A DNA stretch of 64,000 nucleotides from contig JAODTK010003076.1 of assembly GCA_026419785.1 (NCBI GenBank), positions 124,001 through 188,000 on the forward strand. Direction: 5' to 3'. This DNA comes from Sclerodactyla briareus. Its lineage: Eukaryota; Echinodermata; Holothuroidea; Dendrochirotida; Sclerodactylidae. The notes below the pieces were generated by a model that did no database searches, was not told the origin of the DNA, and was given only the letters and a program-made list of their open reading frames with translations. The position numbers were made by a program, and so were the translations under genes. Numbering within the stretch: the stretch's first letter is position 1; every line of letters begins with the position of its first letter. Positions 47,575 to 59,355 of the stretch are shown piece by piece.

Positions 47575-49329
47575 TTGACTTTTGTGACTTCAAGTGAGGG
47601 GAAGGTCGAGGCATTGAAGGGGCGCAATCGGCTTGTGGAAATGCCCTTTCTCTTCTCATCGGGCATTCTTCGATGATTTGAACTAAAGTAGCACAATGTG
47701 CATTGACTGGCTGAGACATTTTGGCTATATAAATGTCCATTGGTAATAAAAAGGGTTTGTTTACAGGGCACAATAGTCATCACTTGAAACTGCCTTCTTG
47801 GCCTTATATCTTGAACATTTAACACATTAATGTAACTTCCTCTTGGTACATTTGGTTCGGTTTGAGCTACAAGCACCATTGGTGCTCTTGTTGTATTTTA
47901 ATTTCCAATTTCAGCCATCTGATTTCATTTGTGGTGCTTGATGTTACTCCAGTCTGCAAGTTTGCTGCCAATTCTGTGCATCAGCTCATCATTCTTAAGA
48001 AAATACCTTTAAAGATTTTCACTAAAGCAATTATAATGAAACATTTAGGAATCACAGTATTGATAGATCATTCATCAAAATATTTCGTCATTTGGGGGCC
48101 ATATTGGATATCTTCTATTCATGCTCAAGTAATGTGAATAACAACTCTGCAACCTCCATCATTGCCTGCTTTACTAGACCATTACCTGGCTGTGCCTCAC
48201 CAGTACTGTGCAGCTCCCTATCCAAACTATGACCATTCTATTTGGGATCTTATGAGTGCCAACATTCACTGCTTCAAAAACTCGTACGTGTTTACTTCCT
48301 GTTGCATGATAACATCTGGGCTACAATGTGTCTGAAGCCGACCTGACTTGCCTGCAACTTAGCTGTAACCTGAGGAGAGAATGAACAGACAATGCAACTG
48401 CTGTACCATTCGCTCCAGGTGCTGTTTAACCTAAGTCCCAAACAATCAAGAGGATGGGGAATCCGCCCATCCTCCGGGCTGTCTCCCTCTAAAGAGTGGT
48501 AGTGGCCGTGCCATCCATTAAACTACATTATACCAAAGATCAAGCCAGAGGTATGCTGAAAACTCCATCCCATTATTTCAAGATTTGTCACAAATTTTAA
48601 GCTATAGAATCGAACACTCGATCAAACGGGCTCCCACCCCTCCGCAATCCAATACATAGCACCAATGGGTGCTGCAGCTCCAACTGCACAAATGTACCAT
48701 CTTTCAATATATAATACCATCGTGCATTTTGGGGGGTGTTAAATGTGGTTTCAACAACATCACAATCCGATTGCTCTTTGTGGGGAAAGATACATTACTT
48801 TCTTTGCAATATTTCACCCATTGGCTGATTTAACTGTCCTGACGTGAAAATGCACTACTCAGGAAACACATGATACAGATTTCATTTTGCAGTCACACAC
48901 ATGTTCAAGTTCCCCTTCATTGGCCATTGACCTACTTTCAGGTGTCAGAGATTTCCAACAGGTCAATAATGCAGTGGTCCAACAATCCACAAAGAATGAC
49001 GCAAGTGTGGGTTCAAAATGACAATTCACCCAAGGAGGAGGGATTCAAGTTTAAGGTCAACACAACCAAGAATGACTGTTTGGGGGGCCCATTACAGAGC
49101 ATGGAGTCCAGTTTAAAATCAATCATCACTAGGTCACACCGAGGGCTAATTCAACTACTACAACCTTGCGCCAGGAATACTACAAAAATGAAGTGGGCAG
49201 CGCACCTCAACCCAATTAACGCAACAACCCATTGAGGGCCGAGAGTCACAGACAGCATCTTTCAGATAGATGAGCTAAGTTTCAAGAAGTTTCTCTCTTT
49301 TTGAAGCAGGATTGGTCTTTTCACCTCAC

Positions 49330-49492
49330 CTTCTTGCAGAGTGTCACATAGATAAGATGGGTTAGATGCTGGAAACTCCAAGACTGATGGACTGCCCCAA
49401 TAGCCAATGTTGTCACGTCTATTAAACACAGGCCGAGACATATCTTCCGCTAGGGGTTGTTTACTGGCAGAACAATCAGAATCCTTCACTAG
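49330..49492 (-). CDS. Exon of unidentified minus-strand gene (B)
   Basis: On the minus strand: acceptor tgagtctttgcag, donor gtgagg, 163 bases, phase 0 to 1. It reads LVKDSDCSASKQPLAEDMS, PVFNRRDNIGYWGSPS and SNPSYLCDTLQE. Composition is protein-like, but no domain is recognised. Its entry phase matches the donor of the exon at 49673-49863, leaving an intron of 180 bases. Upstream on the same strand lies a LINE fragment, so the pair could be mobile-DNA-derived. I consider a genuine host gene at least as likely, because LINE similarity stops before this point. Confidence 0.4.
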
Positions 49493-49672
49493 CTGCAAAG
49501 ACTCATGGGAATGTCGGATTTCAGCATGAAATTACTCTTAAATTAACCTGGACTGAACTCGTATGTGATTTGGCAAACATGACGAGATGCACTGCTCAAT
49601 GAATATTAGGATGCAATTTTGAAACACTCCAATGCACTTTAATAGCCAAGATGCAATTTGAAATTTACATAC

Positions 49673-49863
49673 GCAAATGGGTCCCGAGAGCGACTGCTCC
49701 AACCTAGTGAATCGTCGAAGACTCTGAAGGGTCCGTGGACGCTGTCTCAACGCGATGCCGAGATTACCCTGCTGAGTGGACCTGGTTGTGAGCGTATCTG
49801 CAGACGATTCCGGGAAAGAGCTGGTTTTTTGCTGGCCCTCCATGGTGACCAACCAGTGAAGTT
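49673..49863 (-). CDS. Exon of unidentified minus-strand gene (A)
   Basis: On the minus strand: acceptor aaacatcag, strong donor gtatgt, 191 bases, phase 1 to 0. It reads MEGQQKTSSFPESSADTL, TQQGNLGIALRQRPRTL and FTRLEQSLSGPIC. It joins exon B (49330-49492) in frame. The plus strand and another minus frame are also open here (a plus frame includes SRERLLQPSESSKTLKG), so strand choice rests on the strong donor and the phase match. No domain recognised. The LINE on the same strand ends somewhere upstream, near 50,000. Confidence 0.35.
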
Positions 49864-50000
49864 CTGATGTTTATCATAACCAGGTCATCCGAGTGGGGCG
49901 CCCCCGTCTTCTCACTGAGCCTGGAACGGCACCTGACAAAAGGTCCCACAAGAGGCCCTGTTCATCTTTCTTTCTCTGTCCAATATTTTTGCATGAGTGA
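49864..50000. other. Boundary between LINE 3' end and unknown exons
   Basis: LINE similarity fades around 50,000-50,060. I could not fix the 3' end, and no poly-A or short tandem tail was seen. Confidence 0.3.
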
Positions 50001-50626
50001 GAGTCATCTTCTGTCCCTATCCTTGCATAGTGACTCGTTGGTAACATGGTCACTCAAATTGACACCAAAGCAAGCATCTCCAGAAGGTACGACCAAATGC
50101 TACATTTCAGCTGCATCCAATATCTTAATTGACCATGTGGTGGATCCATAAGTCAACCTGGACATTAAAAGGGCTCTGATGGACCTGAAGCTTAGCCGCA
50201 TCGGAAAAGTGTTTGGCTACAGAAGGTACTTGCACTCACGGAGTTTAGTCTTGGCTATGCCAATCCGCTTGCTCATTTCTGGATTGTCTCGTGTTTTGTG
50301 GTGATGATGGATCCGAGCCATGAATTAGTTAACGTTGGGGAATTGAGTTCCCATGTGGACAGTGTCGGCAGAGTTTTGGGTCTGTCCTGGATGCAAGTGA
50401 GATGTTTTAACCAGGGTGAAATCACAGCTGATAGGGCATGGAGAACGTGTCCGCTAAGATGTTAAGAGTGGCTTTTGCTTCAGCAGCGGTGATGCAAACA
50501 GGACAAGATCATCGGCATACCTCAGTTCCTTCACTGTGCGTCACCTAATAGTAGCACCAGGCAAACTAACAGACCTAGCATGCCATTCCTTTATAAGGCA
50601 TTCAGTGATAGAGAGAGAAGAGGAAT
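50000..50626 (-). mobile_element. LINE reverse transcriptase, 3' portion
   Basis: On the minus strand, starting at the transposon junction, the frame reads SLSITECLIKEWHARS, then KELRYADDLVLFAS. The catalytic YADD box has its codons at 50508-50519. It then gives EMSKRIGIAKTKLREC and LTYGSTTWSIKILDAAEM with DHVTNESL, the usual order of the thumb and connection region in non-LTR retrotransposons. Several stops and shifts occur, so the copy is dead. It continues the fragment at 51863-52480, from which it is separated only by a later element insertion. Confidence 0.8.
50618..50625. repeat. Target-site duplication, left (AAGAGGAA)
   Basis: It pairs with AAGAGGAT at 51863-51870 (7 of 8 bases). An 8-base duplication is characteristic of hAT superfamily insertion. 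Both copies lie within the interrupted LINE coding frame. Confidence 0.65.
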
Positions 50627-51862
50627 CACTGGCGTAGCCAGGAATTTTTGATTGGGGGAGGGGTTAATAAAGGGGAGGGGGGTGTCCCCCCTCCCCTTTG
50701 GAATTTTTGCTTTTTAGGAACCCTCAGATGATATCTGGTTCATCTTTGTTCACTTTGAAGTCATTTTTTCCAATAACCAAAACTCCTGTTCTTGAGAGTG
50801 GTCAATTTTTCTAATTCCCCCCCCTTGGTCTTCAGATCATAGGTGTACAGGACTGTTCCATTTTTTTGGGGGGGGGCAGAAAAATTTCCCAAATCTTGAA
50901 AGCCGCCATGAGGAAGTACTACCGCGCGCGAAACGCGCGAAAATGCTTGTTTGATTGAAAATTCCTCCTGAATTTCGCCTTTGTCTGACTTTTGATCATT
51001 TTCTCTGCCTTTATATTCGGGCTCAATTTTCATCCTTTTTCTGCTTTCCCTCATTTAGGACGAATGAATCAACTGTCGTGGTATGAATTTGAGGGGGTGT
51101 CTATGCTCCCTCCTCTCTGATGACCATGCCTTCAGCTGGCAGGATGTACCAGGATGCTAATAGCCACAGGATCAACATTGCATAATTAAAAAAACCTAAC
51201 TCCTTTCGCCCGAATCTCAAATATTATTAATGGGTTGGTATTAAAAGCAGACAACAAAACACGGCTACTACTGCGCAAGGTAGCACGCAATTTTTTGCGC
51301 ACTGCTTGGATGTCATTATGATATCCCCCTATAGCGTACGGGGGTCCATATTTCTGGTAGGGGGTTTTCACATCGTTTTGCCACTTTTTTCGCCCGAACT
51401 GGATAGGTAGCTAGTGCCCTCCCCCCCTTGCACTCCGCTATGTTGGTTGGATATTGACCAAACAATTAAACTATTCAAGGCAATCTGCCTGGAATGATGA
51501 CAAAGCGGGAACAACTAGTGACAAATGTTTGTTGTAGGGGTAATTCTACGCACCCCTCTCGTATGCCAATGTCTTATATGATCTACAGAAACTTCCGTAA
51601 ACAACTCCAAATTGGTAAAAAATTCGTATTTATACGCGTACTACTGCGCGCAAAAGTTTTGCAACACTGTTTTGGGATTTGACCAAAAAATTGGGCTGTC
51701 AGAGGAGAATTCGAGCAATCTCTAGCAACTGAGGAAAGAGAAGAGCCCATAAGTGCACAAATGTTGTTTTTGTCATCAAGTGAAAATTTAAATTTTTTTG
51801 GGGGGGAATCGATGGGGGGGGGGCATGGCCCCCGTGCCCTCCCCCCCTCTGGCTACGCAATG
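50627..51862 (+). mobile_element. TIR element 1 (hAT-like, non-autonomous) inserted in LINE
   Basis: The left end is CACTGGCGTAGCCAGGAA and the complemented right end is CATTGCGTAGCCAGAGGGG, flanked by a near-perfect 8-base duplication. It is 1,236 bases with G/C-rich subterminal runs. The internal minus-strand open frame at 50761-51054 is alignable to one in element 2 (shared DKGEIQEEFS). It has no transposase hallmarks, and both copies are broken. The element splits the LINE reverse transcriptase coding sequence exactly between its motif B region and its YADD box, so it is younger than the LINE. Confidence 0.8.
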
Positions 51863-52480
51863 AAGAGGATTGTGGCCTAGTGGGGCAGCCTGTCTACATC
51901 CCAACAGGAGTGTTAAGGCATCTGTTGTCCCCTCGTTTCTCCATTGTAGGACACCTCAGCCTCATGATAGCAGACTCTCTGGTATCGCTGAGTATCCGTA
52001 TCCACCCCAATCTGCTCCATCTTCGCCATAGGCAGGGCATGATTTAAACTATCGAAGGCTTTCTTGTAATCCACAAAATAAGATGAGTGGTGGTGGGCCT
52101 TCTGTGTAGGCAGAAGTGATAGTCTTGAGAGCGAAGATAGCATCTGTGGTTGACTTCCCAGAGCGAAAGCCAAACTGCACCTCGCTAACTTCAAAGTGAG
52201 TCTGCATGGAGGCGTGACTGCCTGATGGTGAGCAATAATTGACTGGCCATGGATCATGGAGCCAATGTGCGATAGTTCTCACAGACCCCTCAGTCGTTAT
52301 TCTTAGAGAGTGGGATGGAGGTGGAAGGATTGTCAGCGCTGAAGGCCAGATGCCTGTGGCCCAGATGTCGCCGCACAGCCTCACAACAATTTTATGAAGA
52401 ACAGATGTGATTGCATGAATGAAATCCCAACCCCACTGCCCGTGGTGGAACCGCAGTTCTACGAGAGTCATAAAATCTCA
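51863..52480 (-). mobile_element. LINE reverse transcriptase, 5' portion
   Basis: On the minus strand: WATGIWPSALTILP, then EVQFGFRSGKSTTDAIFAL (the finger motif, about 52,110-52,175). In another frame comes YFVDYKKAFDSLNH, the palm motif with catalytic Asp (about 52,040-52,080). Near the junction is TGCPTRPQS, corresponding to the QGCPLSP motif. These are in correct reverse-transcriptase order. One frameshift separates finger and palm, so the copy is non-functional. It ends exactly at the duplicated octamer of TIR element 1 and resumes in frame at 50626. Confidence 0.82.
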
Positions 52481-54085
52481 GACCAGAGTCACGGTCGCAA
52501 GATTCTCAACCAGCAAGGGCAATCTCGTGTTGTCGGTTTTTTTCGGCTTGAATCTGCTGTGACATAGCGACGTCATAGCAAGGAAGAGAAAGATTTCTTC
52601 TGAGGGCGACCTGCATGTACACATAATGACCCATGATGCCCCTCAATAAGTTCAGTAAAAGATCCATCAAAAGAATGAACATTTGATGGGCAAAAAAGGC
52701 AAAAGTTTTCAGTTTTCGATGCATAGCTGGTTTGAAGCTAATCATGGGTGTGAACACCACTACCGTTACAATACCCAAACTTTAACCCGATTATCGGTGG
52801 AGGTTTGTTTCTGTTCTTTTGTGCGAGGTAACTGACCTTCACAGGCAGTGTCGATGAGGGGACAGTAAATAAAACTTTCCATCCAAAAGGGAGATTTTAA
52901 ATAGCTCACACCCACTTTAAATAACCATCTCGAGAAAATGATTCAAGTATATTATGTACTTGGCATATTTATGACATCACTATGGTTTGTTTTATGGGAA
53001 AGACCTCCACATTTGGAAGTTCGGTTTTTGTCAGGAATGTGAAATGTCAGGAGATGCATTCTGCATGTGTTACCTCTAATGTAAAAGCACTGCTGCATTC
53101 CCAATTGAGACATTAGATTCACGCTATGACCCCCTCCCCCCCCCCCCCCTCCCCAACAGCGCATCCAAATACTGCCCAACTACCAGTAAAATTGACTTAA
53201 TTCAATCTACTGGTCTATGCTCCCCCAGTCAGCGGTCTAGCTGACAAACATCTGCCTTGTTTTGTGTTTGCAACAGGGTTTTATGCCTTGTCTCAGCTGC
53301 AGCTTATAGTCCAGTTGAGAGCCATGCTCTGGATTCAATGCTTATTATGTAGACTAAGAGAGCACGATAGGACCCTTGCGGAAGGACCATGTTAGACGAC
53401 TAGACACTGTTATGGTTACCTGAAAGTTGGTTGTGAAGAAAACAGTACAGGAATCTGCTCGTTACTTGCAATGAATATGACAGGCGAGGGAGAACCAAGA
53501 GGCCAATTTTCAACCCCGTCTCAAGGAAATGGGAAACGGAAGAGGGAGTAGTTTCTACACAACTTGAACAGGTTTGTAAATCTATCAGATATGAAATACC
53601 ACGCATCCCATAGTGGACCCTGCCACCTCACCCATCCGCCATCGGCATAATAGGCAATGACAACAACTCGAAATGGCACCCCATACCCCATTCTCATCGC
53701 ATCCTTACATCTGAGATTAGAAGGCGGCGAAAGCATGAGGAAGTGGCAAGTAGCAGAAGAGAAACGACACGGACTAGTGGCTGTTAATTGCTTCGATATT
53801 ATTGGAACCGAATGTTGACTATATCCACTCAACTGCGCATAAATTATGCCAATCAGGCAGTTGAACAACTATCGCTGACCCCCGCATATATCCTAATTTT
53901 GACCTATCTAAGTTTGTGATAATCAGACAAACTTTTTCTTCAGAAAACAATTGATGCTGAATCTATTATGTCCTGAGATTTGTTTGAGGCAGGTGGATAT
54001 ATCCACCAAGTTTCATGGAATATTAGCATAAATATTTTAATTGGCTAATTTGCCTATTTAAAATTCAGTTAAAAGTACATGCCAC
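52481..54085. other. Unassigned spacer between LINE and TIR element 2
   Basis: May include more 5' LINE sequence just above 52,480. The minus frame at 52506-52778 is open but unrecognised. A C homopolymer lies near 53128-53150. Frames at 53521-53868 lack splice or domain support. Confidence 0.35.
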
Positions 54086-55365
54086 CATTGGCGTAGCCAG
54101 AGGGGGGCCACGGAGGGCCATGGGCCCCCCCCCCCACCCCCTATCGAATACCCCCCAAAAATTTTTCAATTTGTCATTGATGACAACAACATTGAACTTA
54201 TGCGGCCTCTCCTCTTTCCTCATTTGGTAGTCAGATTGCTCGAATTCTCCTCCGACAGCCCCTTTTTTTGGTCATAATCCACCCAGTGTGGCAAACTTTT
54301 GCGCCGCTCGCGCGCAGTAGTACTCGTTATATAATAAATTGTTTACCCATTCGAAGTTGCGGCAAGTTTCTTCGAATCTAGACGACATTTGCATACGAGA
54401 GGGGTGCTTAGATACCCCTCCAACAACATTTGTCCGTCTTTTTCCCGCTGTCCTCAGTCCCAGTCAGATTGCTTGAATATTTTATTGTTTGTTACAGCAA
54501 CAATATCTGGTGCAAGGGGGAGGGCACTAGCTACCTTCTCCCGTTCGGGCGAAAACATTGGGCACATGATGAAAATCCCCTCCCAGAAATATTGACCCCC
54601 GTACGCCTATAGGGGATATCATAGATTGATATTCCACGCAAATGCGCAAAAAATTGCGTGCTCCTTGCGCAATGTAAGCCGTGGTTTGTTGTCTGCTTTA
54701 AATACAAACCGATATCAAACCATTTGAACCGATTCGGGCAAATTAGTTTAGTTTTTAATTATTGCAATTGTTGATCCCGTGGCTATTAGCATCCTGGTAC
54801 ATCCCTGGCCAGCTGAAGGATGGTCCTAAGAGGAGGGAGCATAGACACCCCCTCAAATTCATAACCAAGACCGTTGAATTCATATCGTCGCAAAATGAGG
54901 AGCCGAAAAGAGGAAAACTTGATACCTAATATACAGGCAGAAAATGCTCAAAATTCAGACAAAGGCGAAATTCAGGAGGAATTTTCATCACAACAAGCAA
55001 TTTTTTCGCGCGTTTCGCCCGCCGGTAGTCCTTTCCCATCATGCGGCTTTCAAGTTTGGGGAACATTTTTTTTAGTGTTTTTTTCTTTCTTTCTGCCCCC
55101 CCCCAAAATTAAAATGGAACAGTCCGGTACGCCTACGAATCACACTGAGCCACGTGTGAAATAGAAATTGGACCACTTCTCAAGAACAGGAGTTTTTGTT
55201 ATTGGAAAATGACTTCAAATGGATGCCAATGTTGACCGCGATATCATCTGATGTTCCAAAAATGCAAAAAATTTGCCAAATGGGGGGGAAGCAAAACCCC
55301 CTCACCCTAGACCCCTCCCCCTGGCCAACTCCCACCCCCAATCAACATTCCTGGCTACGCCAGTG
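54086..55365 (-). mobile_element. TIR element 2, inverted relative to element 1
   Basis: The left end is CATTGGCGTAGCCAGAGGGG and the complemented right end is CACTGGCGTAGCCAGGAATG, so its ends match element 1 in swapped order. It is 1,280 bases. Flanks CATGCCAC (54078-54085) and CATGGCCAC (55366-55374) suggest an 8-base duplication with one added G. Shared interior landmarks include AATTGTTGATCC...GTGGCTATTAGCATCCTGG and the DKGEIQEEFS-encoding stretch. Divergence between copies is substantial, indicating age. Confidence 0.8.
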
Positions 55366-55374
55366 CATGGCCAC

Positions 55375-56100
55375 TCTACTCCTATATCCAAATCACACGC
55401 ACGTCACTACTTAGCCGTGCAGAGGGGTTTAACCACCAGGGTTCGTACTACGTCTCAATGAGGACTGCTGCCATAACGCTCCAGCATCCAGGAGAAGATA
55501 AACAAAACAAACATTCAAATAATTGTTCCTGTGGTTATGAGAAATAAGTGTATTTTATATTATTCAATTCAGAACTGGATGTTGTAACAAGTCAAAATCC
55601 CACAGAATACAAACTGTGGTAGGGAATATGCCTATGAATGTCATTTTAAATACACCTGAATACAGTAATTTAAGAATGCCAGTTCTGAAGCGACACACGC
55701 GGCAACACTGCTTGGGGGCGTTGCTTAATTTTCACTTTTGTCGAGAGGTTTAGTCAGGACGGGATAAAACCTCCGGCGAGGAGCGTCGCTGTATCGCTCT
55801 TCCGATTTTATCAGTGGCTCAGATGCTAATCAACCCATTGGCCTAGGCTCTCCCAATTTGGTATGCATTCGTACATGGAATAGCGAAACTACAGTGGTAC
55901 TTTCGACGAAACTTTTTCCGCGAGAATGACTTAGCTCCATGCGTTTCACATGCACACGATCTCATAGTCACTGATTTAGTATCTTAGGCCTATGTACGTC
56001 CTCCTCCATAGCATGCACTACGCCAGCCGACCGGTACTTTCGTTTTTCCTCAAAGTCAAAGGGGAAGTTCGGGAAACTGACGAAGCTGGAGGCGTAGCGG
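55375..56100. other. Unassigned, rising CpG content
   Basis: No gene recognised. CpG becomes frequent from about 55,680. Confidence 0.4.
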
Positions 56101-56156
56101 AGAGACGGTAATCCGGTAATGAAGAGAACTATCCCGGACGTCGGCCTGGTTTACGG

Positions 56157-56233
56157 GGCGGACGGCGTTGCTGTTGGCCATGAACACGCAAAGAGCCCAG
56201 AGCGGCAGCCAAAACCAGCCGATGCAACGACAT
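56157..56233 (-). CDS. Possible first coding exon with signal peptide
   Basis: On the minus strand, ATG at about 56,233 opens MSLHRLVLAAALGSLRVHG followed by QQQRRPP and a possible gtaaac donor. The start is a plausible secretion signal: a basic residue, a hydrophobic LVLAAALG core and a small-residue end. After it comes a basic glutamine/arginine stretch. Another frame of the same strand is also open, so this is weak. The exit phase (1) would suit the exon at 49673-49863, but more than 6 kb of mobile DNA lies between. Confidence 0.25.
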
Positions 56234-57012
56234 TTAACTTGACTCGTGCAATATTGTCGACTTGCAGTTGAGAAGGAAAGCCTTCATCGTTCGTCGTATC
56301 TTGACAAGGGGCGATACAGCAGCTGATTTCGCGGAACATTTACTCGCGGATCACCTGAAGGTTATTCCCCGCTTAGCCTCAACTGAGTTGGGCCACGGTT
56401 AGGCTAGGGCCTATCCCAGAGCTCGAACATTGACGTAGGCAGATATCCATTCCTACATGGCCGCCTTTTTTGTGTGGGCCTAGGCTAAAGTTGATTTTCC
56501 GAGCTCCTGTGGGCCTAGTCCTACAGGGGCGTATGCATTTGTCAACCCGGGTGCGCGGGTCACTATCTAACGGAGCGCCACCATCATTTTGGCGCAGGTG
56601 AGAAGAAAATTTTGAGGTTCTAAACACTCCCAGACTCGCTGAAACTGGCCCCTCCGGGGCATGAAGGGACCGTTTTAATAACTCACAAACTAATCGGGTG
56701 CAAAAATTGCCTTCTCGTGGTGAAATAACATGAAAACAAAAAATGTTTTTTGCGCTCTTACTGAAATATATTAACTCTTATACGCGGGCTTGGCCGCCGC
56801 CGCGCAAATCTGTCCGTCATGCAACGGGAGGGCTGCGCAGCCGCCGGTGCAAAAACAGGCAATTCATAGGAATTCCCCTGACTTCATTATATCGTTCCAG
56901 CGAAATCGGGCACTAGACATCTATAAATATGTTCATTTGACTCTGCACAAACAAACGATGCTGCTCCCATTGAATTTTCAGAAAAAAATCATGTGTGAAA
57001 ACTTCAGAAGAA

Positions 57013-57034
57013 ATGTCGGATTCCGAATCCGCCC
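57013..57034 (+). CDS. Possible first coding exon, MSDSESA
   Basis: ATG in CpG-rich DNA opens MSDSESA and meets a strong gtaaga donor in phase 1. Acidic serine-rich starts of this kind are common. No second exon was found with matching phase, so this is only a candidate start. Confidence 0.2.
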
Positions 57035-59355
57035 GTAAGAGGAGTTGATTGTATGGCGCGATTTAAGAGCTGATTGCCGATTCGGAACAGGCGAAAATGA
57101 AGACTTTTGTGCATAGAAGATTGCAGACGAAAGTGGTTAATCTAGTGGTAGGCGATGAAGATGAGGCTAACGTTAGGCCTAGGCTTTATAACGTTGGCTT
57201 GGTAGAAAAGCCGTGTGGAAATGCGGATTTAGGATGGAAGTTACAAGGGCGTACGATTGTTGTTTTTTGGTCCTGATGTCTTTGTGTTGATTTCATCGTG
57301 TTTGTATGTATGTGTGTGTTGATTTCATCATATTTTTGTTCGGGGTGATGTGGTGATGGGGGTAGGGGGAGGGGGTAGTAACTACATTGTTGTAATCCAT
57401 GAGCTAGCCTTCCTGAACTTTTTTTTGCTGTTCAAGTATGTTCATTCACTATCTTGCAAATACTGTAAATGGAAGAAGAAGATCATTTCAACAGGCTATT
57501 GGATTTTTTCTGAAATAGCCAGTTGCACACTGTCTTCCATTATATCTTCGCATTAATAAGAGTGAAATCTAAATGTGAGGTTTGGGTTTTTTTTCCTCCC
57601 CATACATATTACACATATATAAACAACAGCCAGCGAGTGACATCATTGATTCCTCTGCCAGTCAGTCCATACATATATGCCCGACACTGAACAAACCTCT
57701 CATTTATGGTCACTGATCTGATTACGTGTCGTCTTATCCGTTTAAATATCCTCAGAACCAGATAAAAATGAAAGTGAACAATCGGTTCATGTTTGAATAA
57801 CTGTTGTAAGTTATTGACATGCATACCTTCTCCTCATAAACGTACAACATTTCCAGGACCCCGCGGAGACGGGGGGCTGCGGGGACCCTTTAGCCCCCGC
57901 ACTTTGTCCGCTCGTCATTTTGGGCCGCCTAAATTTGGGCCGCCCTGTGGCTTGGTAAAATAAATGTTTAGCCTACTAATATCAGGTATCCAAAATACAT
58001 ATGACAATGAGCATTTCTGTACTTTATCGGCGACTCACAGCTCTGCCAAATTGAAGAACAATTAATATGTAGGATTCTGCTAGATACTCCCGAAATGCAC
58101 ACTGCACTATCGTACGGATAGACCTAACTCAAACCCGCACCCACAATAACGACCTACTCGACTCCGTGAGCCCACAATGGTAGTAGCATTGTGGGCTGCC
58201 GAAGTCGGAGTAAGGCCTATAGTGTACAAGACGGGTACACGTTTTGTTTTTTGCAGCTTCAAGTAGCGCGCATGCCACGCTGGCGTTCAGATATGTACTT
58301 ACCACCTTGAGAATGTAGTAGAAGTAGTAGTAGGTGAGTCCTCGGAGACCGCATGCTCAGTGTTTTTTTTTTTTTCATTTTACGTGCCTGCTGTCAGTTT
58401 GTTCACAATATTGCTATGGTTCGTGTAAAAGTAACATCTGACCCCCTCTCTGAATTGCAAATCGTATTGAAGTCGTAGGCCACTACACAGTGCCTCCCAC
58501 CCTAACATGGAGATAGGACCCCTGCTAGTAAAAATTCGGACGTTGTCTGTTGGTTCGACAATAGCGTTAACTGGTACGTCAAATTTAATTCGGCTGACAT
58601 AGACCCTAATGCTACAGTCTAATGGCAATTGGAGATTCCCTTGTAGCACTTTCCGTTTGCTGGAGGATTTTGTACTAGATGCTGATTACCAGGATTATGG
58701 TTTTAGCCAGATACCTTCGTCACCTTACTGCGGGCACACATCCCCATTCATTTTGTAGTATTCACACTAATTTTTTTTCATACTATTTTTCCGCAGATCC
58801 CTCAATGGCAAGGCGGCGTCATGGGGGTGGGGGGGAGGGACGGCTTCCCCCCATATTTTGGTTGAGGGGGACGCATGAATTTGTCCCCCCCCCCAATAAT
58901 TCCGAGCCCGACTGCCTATTATCGCTTGACACTGTACTCGACATATCCATCATCACCCGTGTTTAAACAAATGCCTAATGCCCTAAATGACAAGTTGAGT
59001 AATCTGTTGCTTATTTCCGCTTTTTTTGCGCTCTACGCGGTAGTGTTTTTTTCGACATAGGTTGTGCTTTGTGCAGACATATGATGTTCCCTTACAAAAA
59101 CTGGCCTGAAATTTACTCCGGGTTGTTCCTAATTATCATGAAAGAAGGGTTCTCCTTCAATCCTAACTCCGTTTGCTAAATTGGCTTTACCCCTTGGTTG
59201 TTTGCTCCTTCATTGGACGTTATTTCCTGTTAGGGACCGGTTAGTTAATGGACCAACAAACCAACAAATTGCTATTTTGAGGTGAAGTGGGTTGAGGCGC
59301 GGTAAGGTCCTACCACCTGGCGGGATCTGTGATGTTTTATTTTATTTTATGGGTT

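Larger units (their letters stand above)
39700..49329. other. Apparent intergenic region (9.6 kb)
   Basis: No gene recognised. It contains two TTAA MITE copies (40147 and 47143), a G-rich TAGGGG/TTGGGG stretch (43219-43275), a 47-bp minisatellite (43951-44160) and a degenerate 150/300-bp tandem array (45770-46890). Open frames at 41501-41761 and 48870-49235 lack splice signals or known domains. Confidence 0.5.
55680..57060. promoter_or_regulatory. CpG-rich, promoter-like stretch
   Basis: CpG dinucleotides are markedly more frequent than in the flanking AT-rich DNA. Two candidate translation starts point outward in opposite directions: minus at about 56,233 and plus at 57,013. That would suit a bidirectional promoter. 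No TATA box or named factor site is claimed. Confidence 0.3.

Noticed and set aside
49658-49867. Plus-strand 69-residue frame overlapping minus exon A
   Set aside because: Composition is coding-like, but no acceptor or donor fits, while the minus strand has a strong donor and a phase-matched partner.
50761-51054. Minus-strand frame in TIR element 1 (and the 54874-55164 frame in element 2) as a protein gene
   Set aside because: Both are short, basic, end within homopolymer runs, differ by frameshifts and show no transposase hallmark.
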